Shown: piece after piece, positions 6,311-10,261 of the stretch
How positions within the stretch are numbered: the stretch's first letter is position 1
Layout: each line of letters starts with the position of its first letter
Assembly (NCBI GenBank): GCA_030042335.1
Contig: JASHZW010000169.1
Span: 1 to 10,261 of the forward strand
Source: Nitrososphaerales archaeon
GTDB taxonomy: Archaea; Thermoproteota; Nitrososphaeria; Nitrososphaerales; UBA183
Reading direction: 5' to 3'
Length of the DNA: 10,261 nucleotides
Notes under the pieces: model-generated
What the model was told of the DNA's origin: nothing
The model's database searches: none
What the model saw: only the letters and a program-made list of their open reading frames with translations
Program-made: the position numbers and the translations under genes

Positions 6311-7489
6311 ATGAAGGTCGAGAAGTCGGGAGTATACGAGAGCATCTCGATGTTGAAGGAGCTCGTCAAGATCAATAGCGTCAACCCTTTCGAAGGAAAG
6401 GGGAACGGCGAGGCCGAGATATCCGAGTTCATCAGAGGGCGGCTTCAGTCTTACGGGGCTCAGACGCGGTTGCAGAAGGTAAAGGGGAGAAGAACGAACG
6501 TCATAGGCACCGTGAAGGGTGCCGGCGGCGGCAAATCGCTCATGCTCAATGGTCATATGGACACTGTCGGCGTGACGGAAGAAACCAAGAATCCTTTCGG
6601 CGCAGTCGTCGACAGCAAGGGATTGCTCCACGGAAGGGGAGCCTGCGACATGAAGGGTTCCATAGCGTCCATGCTAGGCGCCATCAAGGCCCTTTCCGAC
6701 TCCGGTTCGGAGCTCAAAGGAGACCTTATCTTCACGGGAGTGATCGACGAGGAGTACCTCTCGGCAGGGACGAACGCGATAATCAAGGAATACACCAGCG
6801 ACGCAGCGATTGTGGGCGAACCTACCAGTCTCGGCATCGCGATAGCACACAAGGGATACGCTTGGGTGGGAGTGGATATCCACGGACGCGCATCACACGG
6901 CTCTGTCCCTGAGAAGGGTGTAGACGCGATTGTGAAGGCTTCGAAGCTCGTCGAACGACTCTCCGCGCTGCAAAAGTCATACAAGTCCATCAGTCATCCG
7001 CTGCTCGGGAACCCGAAGATGCACATGTCGACCATCACTGGCGGCACCGAGTGGTCGGTGGTGCCGGAGACCTGCAGCATCCGTCTCGAGAGGAGGACGC
7101 TGCCTGCGGAGTCGAAGAATGTGGCAGTGAAGGAGGTCAAGAAGGTCGTCGACGAGCTCTCGGCAGGGGACCCGGAGTTCAGCGCCCGCGTCACCTCGTT
7201 CTTCTACCAACCCGGACTTGACATTTCGAGGGAAGAGCCCGTGGTCCGGACCCTGAGCGCCGCCTTCAAGGACGTCATGCATCGCAACCCTGCCATAATC
7301 GGGGTTCCCTACTGGACCGACGCCGCGCTCCTCGTCAGCAAGAAGGGGATTCCCACCTGCCTCTTCGGTCCTGGAGACATAAGATTGGCCCATTCCGCCG
7401 ACGAGTACATCCCTCTCAAGGAGGTCGAGAGTGCAACTCTCATCTTCGAGCAGACGATCCGGGACTTTTGCGGAGTCAGAGCACGGTAG
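6311..7489 (+). CDS. M20 metallopeptidase/deacylase (ArgE/DapE-like)
   Basis: A 392-residue M20 family enzyme using two metal ions, usually zinc, to hydrolyse an amide bond. Metal and catalytic motifs are all present: NGHMDTVGV (His82, Asp84), GRGACDMKGS (bridging Asp113), DEEYLSAGT (catalytic Glu147, metal Glu148), VGEPTSLG (Glu170) and GPGDIRLAHSADEY (His362). The dimerisation lid begins after HKGYAWVGVDIHGRASHGS. Members include acetylornithine deacetylase, succinyl-diaminopimelate desuccinylase, LysK-type carboxypeptidases and dipeptidases; the substrate cannot be decided here. The start at ATG 6311 follows a TATA box at leaderless spacing; the extra 32 codons of the longer frame are not M20-like. 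TiaS lies 98 bp downstream on the same strand with its own promoter signals. If the enzyme works in arginine synthesis it would feed agmatine to TiaS, but this is only a guess. Confidence 0.9.
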   Translation: MKVEKSGVYESISMLKELVKINSVNPFEGKGNGEAEISEFIRGRLQSYGAQTRLQKVKGRRTNVIGTVKGAGGGKSLMLNGHMDTVGVTEETKNPFGAVVDSKGLLHGRGACDMKGSIASMLGAIKALSDSGSELKGDLIFTGVIDEEYLSAGTNAIIKEYTSDAAIVGEPTSLGIAIAHKGYAWVGVDIHGRASHGSVPEKGVDAIVKASKLVERLSALQKSYKSISHPLLGNPKMHMSTITGGTEWSVVPETCSIRLERRTLPAESKNVAVKEVKKVVDELSAGDPEFSARVTSFFYQPGLDISREEPVVRTLSAAFKDVMHRNPAIIGVPYWTDAALLVSKKGIPTCLFGPGDIRLAHSADEYIPLKEVESATLIFEQTIRDFCGVRAR

Positions 7490-7491
7490 AC

Positions 7492-7503
7492 CGATCGCGA
7501 TCG
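7492..7503. repeat. Perfect 12-bp palindrome
   Basis: CGATCGCGATCG directly after the M20 stop codon. It is a perfect palindrome, but alternating GATC-type palindromes are common in GC-rich genomes, and nothing else marks it as functional. Confidence 0.4.
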
Positions 7504-7512
7504 AGAAGATGC

Positions 7513-7553
7513 GATGCCGGGAGCACTTCTCTGACATACGCGGCCCCGGCATC
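7513..7553. repeat. 9-bp perfect inverted repeat upstream of tiaS
   Basis: GATGCCGGG (7513-7521) and CCCGGCATC (7545-7553) are perfect complements with a 23-nt spacer, in the gap between M20 and tiaS. The right arm ends just before the TATA-like CTTAAATC. It may be a protein-binding operator or a 3' hairpin of the M20 message. Confidence 0.5.
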
Positions 7554-7554
7554 C

Positions 7555-7562
7555 CTTAAATC
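7555..7562 (+). promoter_or_regulatory. TATA box for tiaS
   Basis: CTTAAATC centred about 29 bp before the TTG start at 7588, which would make the message nearly leaderless. A GGAG ribosome site at 7577-7580, 7 nt before the TTG, also exists and could serve messages that read through from M20. Confidence 0.45.
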
Positions 7563-7587
7563 ATCCTCGGTGTTCTGGAGCCATCCC

Positions 7588-8934
7588 TTGCGGTGCGTTA
7601 TAGGGCTTGATGATACCGACTCCAAGCTTGGTCATTGCACCACACATCTTGGCTACCGCATAGCGGAAGCACTGATCCTTCAGGGCTGTACTTTCAGCCG
7701 CTATCCGAGACTGGTCCGATTGAATCCCAATATCCCGTTCAAGACACGCGGCAATGCCGCCGTCTGTCTAGACTTTCAGTCGAAGCGGCCCGACGAGGCC
7801 TTCAAGGTCGCGCGTTCGCTGTTCCGAGAGCTCTCGGACGTCGAAAACGGGGCGAATTCTGGGATGGTGTTCGTCCGGGGCGAGCCGGACAAGATGTTTC
7901 AATCCCTCTACAAGGAAGCGGTCTCACGCGTCGTCAACCCTAAGAAGGTCAGACGTCTACTGGATGAGCAGGGAATCGAGTATGTCACCCTCGGCAACGG
8001 CATGGGCCTAGTGGGCGCGGCCGCGAGCCTAGGGTTCACAGAGGAGGAGGACCACACATACGAGGTCATCGCCTACAGAAGACCCGAGAACTGCGGAACC
8101 CCGCGTGCGGTCGAAGAAGACTCCGTCGAACGTGCGGAGCGTGAAATGTTCCCGAATGTCCTCAACAACTACGACCATCGAAAGAAGAGGGTCCTCATAA
8201 CTCCCCACGGACCAGACCCCGTATTTCTCGGCATCAGGGCCGTTTCACCCACGGTTGCTCTCGCCGCCTTCGGCAGAGTCAGGTACTCGGAGGTGCTCGC
8301 CGGACAGATGATTTATGCGTCCAACCAGTGCACCGATGCCCATCTAAAGAATAAGCTGAGCATCCCTCTGAGCGTCTATTCCTCTGGATGGCTCGAAGGC
8401 ATCGTGACGTCCGCTGATACCGGTGAAGGAGGACACGTATACATCTCGCTCCGCGTCGAGGATGCAATCGTACCATGCGCGGTCTACTCCCCCGCTGGCG
8501 ACCTGCACAGCATCGCGCGGAAGATGATTGCCGGAGACCACCTACGGTTGTTCGGCGGGGTACGCCGTGCCTCAGAAAAGCACCCGAGTATTCTGAACGT
8601 CGAAAAGATCGAGGTGATGTCCGTCGCGGCCGAACTGAGGCGTAAGAATCCCACATGCGAGAAGTGCAGGAGGAGGATGAAGTCGGAGGGAAAGGACAAG
8701 GGATTCCAGTGTAGGGTCTGTGGCGCTAGGCAGGCGGGAGGACCCAGGATTGTGGAGGTCGGTCGGGAGATCAACCCGGGAATCTACCTTCCTTCCCCAG
8801 GTGCACAGAGGCATCTTACCAAGCAGCTCATCCGATACGGCAGGGAATCATACTCCTCGCAGCCGCTAGTCGACGGCTGGATCGGGCCGGACCCGCTCAC
8901 ACCTTTGCAAGCGCCTGCTCGAAGTCGTCGATGA
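7588..8934 (+). CDS. tiaS: tRNA(Ile2) 2-agmatinylcytidine synthetase TiaS
   Basis: TiaS uses ATP and agmatine to turn C34 of tRNA-Ile(CAU) into agmatidine, so that it reads AUA codons; it is an essential archaeal enzyme. The 448-residue protein shows the whole family layout: N-terminal LDDTDS (7-12) with GHCTTH, GNGMGLVGAAA (136-146) of the TiaS core, NQCTDAHL (246-253), an OB-fold tRNA-binding domain (about 263-350, including GIVTSADTGEGGHVYISL) and a C-terminal zinc ribbon with Cys357, Cys360, Cys375 and Cys378. The start is TTG 7588, giving MRCVIGLDDTDS as in relatives, with GGAG 7 nt upstream; the longer frame from 7468 overlaps the M20 gene and adds 40 residues unlike the family. The last 38 bp overlap the 3' end of the opposite PLP-enzyme gene. 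Confidence 0.95.
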   Translation: MRCVIGLDDTDSKLGHCTTHLGYRIAEALILQGCTFSRYPRLVRLNPNIPFKTRGNAAVCLDFQSKRPDEAFKVARSLFRELSDVENGANSGMVFVRGEPDKMFQSLYKEAVSRVVNPKKVRRLLDEQGIEYVTLGNGMGLVGAAASLGFTEEEDHTYEVIAYRRPENCGTPRAVEEDSVERAEREMFPNVLNNYDHRKKRVLITPHGPDPVFLGIRAVSPTVALAAFGRVRYSEVLAGQMIYASNQCTDAHLKNKLSIPLSVYSSGWLEGIVTSADTGEGGHVYISLRVEDAIVPCAVYSPAGDLHSIARKMIAGDHLRLFGGVRRASEKHPSILNVEKIEVMSVAAELRRKNPTCEKCRRRMKSEGKDKGFQCRVCGARQAGGPRIVEVGREINPGIYLPSPGAQRHLTKQLIRYGRESYSSQPLVDGWIGPDPLTPLQAPARSRR

Positions 8935-10105
8935 GATCTTCGGCATCTTCGATTCCTACGGAGACGCGAATGAGCGTATCCGAGATGCCAGTCCTCCGTC
9001 GGTCTTCTCGCGTCAGCTGAGTGTGTGTCATCGTGGCGGGCTGCACGACGAGGGTCTCGACAGCTCCAAGGCTTGCTCCTAGGATTGCGATCTTGAGGGA
9101 CTCCGTGAAGCGCATCGCGTCTTCGATTGACCCTTTCAGCTCGAAACTGAACATCCCTCCGTAGCCTTTCATCTGCCTGTTAGCCAGAGCGTGCTGCGGG
9201 TGGCTCTCGAGCCCAGGATAGTTCACCTTCTTCACCTTGCTGTGAGACTCAAGGAACGCAGTCAGCGCGGCGGCGGTCTCGTTGTGCTTCTGCATCCTTA
9301 TCGCGAGCGTCTTCATGCCGCGGATGACCAAGAAAGCGGCGTGAGGGTCGAGCGTCCCACCGAGGACCTTCCTCATCCTCCTGATGCGGTCGATATCCTC
9401 CTTTCTACCTACGGCGGCACCCGCCATCACATCTGAGTGTCCATTGAGGTACTTTGTAGCGCCGTGGACAACCATGTCTGCCCCGAGCTTGAGGGGCTGC
9501 TGACCTATCGGGGAGGAGAAAGTGCCGTCGATTATGAGCATCGCCTTGACTGAGTGGGCTATCTTGGCCGCGCGACGGATGTCGACGAGCTTCAGTGTCG
9601 GATTCGTCGGTGTCTCGGCGTACACGACCTTCGTGTTCTTCCTGACTTGTCGCTCCATAGCGCCCAGGTCATCTGTGTCGACTAGCGTAGTGCTGACCCC
9701 GAAACTTGGAAGGATATCGTGAATGAGGCGGTATGCCTCCCCGTACAGGTCCCTTGTGGCAAGTACGTGGTCTCCCTTCTTCACGTTAGCCAGTATGGCG
9801 GTCGATATCGCAGCCATCCCAGAAGAGAAGAAAGCGCAGTCTTTCGCGCCCTCCAGGTCGGCGAGTTTCTTCTCTAGTATTCTTGTTGTAGGATTGTCCC
9901 ACCGGGTGTAGACGAAGTCGCCGCTCTCCCCCGTGACTGCCTTGGCCACCGCATCCGCTTTCTTGAACCCAAACGTCACCGTCTGGTAGATCGGAGCCAG
10001 GACAGACCCTGTAAGCTCATCCAGTTCCTCGGTGCCGTGCACCGAGCGGGTGGAGTCTCTTGTCAACTCGTATGGGGTCTCGCCGGTCACAGTTAAGAAA
10101 TTCAC
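8897..10105 (-). CDS. Cystathionine gamma-synthase/lyase family PLP enzyme
   Basis: A 402-residue fold-type I PLP enzyme of the Cys/Met metabolism family, probably handling homoserine esters, cystathionine or methionine in the cytoplasm. It has YTRWDNPTT (66-74, Tyr and Arg binding the neighbour's PLP), SSGMAAI (94-100), AETPTNP (163-169), LIIDGTF (190-196, Asp193), the PLP lysine in GATKYLNGHSD (Lys218), GASLGAVETL (343-352) and IRVSVGIED (379-387, carboxylate-binding Arg380). Length is normal. Two positions differ from the common form: HGATK for HSATK and DGTF for DNTF. Synthase, lyase and sulfhydrylase members cannot be told apart here. The longest frame starts at GTG 10105; GTG 10088-10090 with GAGGGTGA 11 nt before it is the likelier start. 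Its 3' end overlaps tiaS. Confidence 0.93.
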   Translation of the reverse strand: MNFLTVTGETPYELTRDSTRSVHGTEELDELTGSVLAPIYQTVTFGFKKADAVAKAVTGESGDFVYTRWDNPTTRILEKKLADLEGAKDCAFFSSGMAAISTAILANVKKGDHVLATRDLYGEAYRLIHDILPSFGVSTTLVDTDDLGAMERQVRKNTKVVYAETPTNPTLKLVDIRRAAKIAHSVKAMLIIDGTFSSPIGQQPLKLGADMVVHGATKYLNGHSDVMAGAAVGRKEDIDRIRRMRKVLGGTLDPHAAFLVIRGMKTLAIRMQKHNETAAALTAFLESHSKVKKVNYPGLESHPQHALANRQMKGYGGMFSFELKGSIEDAMRFTESLKIAILGASLGAVETLVVQPATMTHTQLTREDRRRTGISDTLIRVSVGIEDAEDLIDDFEQALAKV

Positions 10106-10226
10106 CCTCGATGGCGGTGACTAGACGAAAAGGTAGCGGGGGGTGGATTTTCAGGGGCGAGAAGAGCTCGCCATCCCTTTGAACCCCCGGTCGGGTTGTT
10201 GGCCCGATCACCGGTCTGCGGGTCTC
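10106..10226. other. Hairpin-rich leader/intergenic region
   Basis: A 121-bp gap upstream of the PLP-enzyme gene, and a little beyond, with three neighbouring inverted repeats. The first is GGCGAG/CTCGCC (10156-10172, 5-nt loop). The second is CCGG and TCGGG paired with CCCGA and CCGG (10187-10214, 7-nt loop, one 3-nt bulge). The third is GCGGG-T-CTC paired with GAGCCCGC (10218-10249), whose loop holds the stop codon of the upstream gene. A TATA-like TGAAAATC lies near 10147-10154 on the minus strand. These could be RNA structures in the transcript, or chance in GC-rich DNA. Confidence 0.35.
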
Positions 10227-10261
10227 TCAACCGAAGTCTATGAGCCCGCCGGGATGACCTG
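10227..10261 (-). CDS. C-terminal end of an unidentified upstream gene
   Basis: The minus strand entering from the right edge reads GHPGGLIDFG followed by TGA at 10227-10229. It is protein-like and matches the orientation of the PLP-enzyme gene, so an upstream gene probably ends here. Only ten full codons are visible, so neither family nor coding status is certain. Confidence 0.35.
   Translation of the reverse strand, partial: GHPGGLIDFG

Noticed and set aside
6977..7552. Minus-strand ORF of 191 codons
   Set aside because: Antisense to the M20 peptidase; it results from the high GC of the third codon positions.
7468..7587. Extended N-terminus of TiaS
   Set aside because: It overlaps the M20 gene, is unlike the family and lies upstream of the promoter and ribosome site for TTG 7588.
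7603..7616. TGATGA-like C box for a C/D guide RNA
   Set aside because: It encodes the conserved DDT motif of TiaS, and no paired D box or guide layout is seen.
8279..8814. Minus-strand ORFs of 65-125 codons
   Set aside because: Antisense to tiaS, whose OB-fold and zinc ribbon are intact across this interval.
10178..10185. GGTTCAAA on the minus strand, resembling a tRNA T-loop
   Set aside because: The flanking bases do not form a T-stem, and the nearby 7-nt loop hairpin lacks U33; no cloverleaf can be drawn.

Overview
The window looks archaeal. It carries TiaS, the tRNA-Ile2 agmatidine synthase known only from archaea. Several genes have TATA-type promoter boxes about 25 bp before an almost leaderless start, others have GGAGG or GGTGA ribosome sites, and TTG starts are common. 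The DNA is GC-rich except for an AT-rich promoter island near 1700-1790. I cannot place the lineage further.

Layout, left to right. (1) 1-1590, minus strand: the first 530 residues of a large membrane-anchored HerA/VirB4-type ATPase, which runs off the left edge just after its Walker A motif. (2) 1591-1783: a divergent AT-rich regulatory region with palindromic and repeated elements. (3) 1784-2594, plus strand: a two-gene toxin-antitoxin module, with a DUF3368 PIN-type toxin gene first and a ribbon-helix-helix/UPF0175 antitoxin second; the genes overlap and the second starts with TTG. (4) 2635-5608, minus strand: read in transcription order, an unknown multi-pass membrane protein, a membrane GT2 glycosyltransferase, a histidine phosphatase, a retropepsin-like aspartyl protease broken by an in-frame TAA, and a 47-codon small ORF that overlaps the protease's true stop. 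(5) 5687-6127, minus strand: an unknown two-helix membrane protein with a strong ribosome site. (6) 6311-8934, plus strand: an M20 metallopeptidase/deacylase, then TiaS. (7) 8897-10105, minus strand: a cystathionine gamma-synthase family PLP enzyme whose 3' end overlaps the 3' end of TiaS. (8) 10106-10261: a hairpin-rich gap and the last codons of another minus-strand gene cut by the right edge.

The toxin-antitoxin pair is the clearest functional unit. The minus-strand group 2635-5608 may be partly co-transcribed, but at least two of its genes have their own candidate TATA box. The M20 enzyme, TiaS and the PLP enzyme look like housekeeping metabolism and tRNA modification. I see no CRISPR array, rRNA, convincing tRNA, transposase or integrase. 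I found no strong evidence for a wholly new system. The best leads are the membrane-anchored HerA ATPase beside the toxin-antitoxin module, the operator-like repeats between them, and the broken protease with its coupled small ORF.
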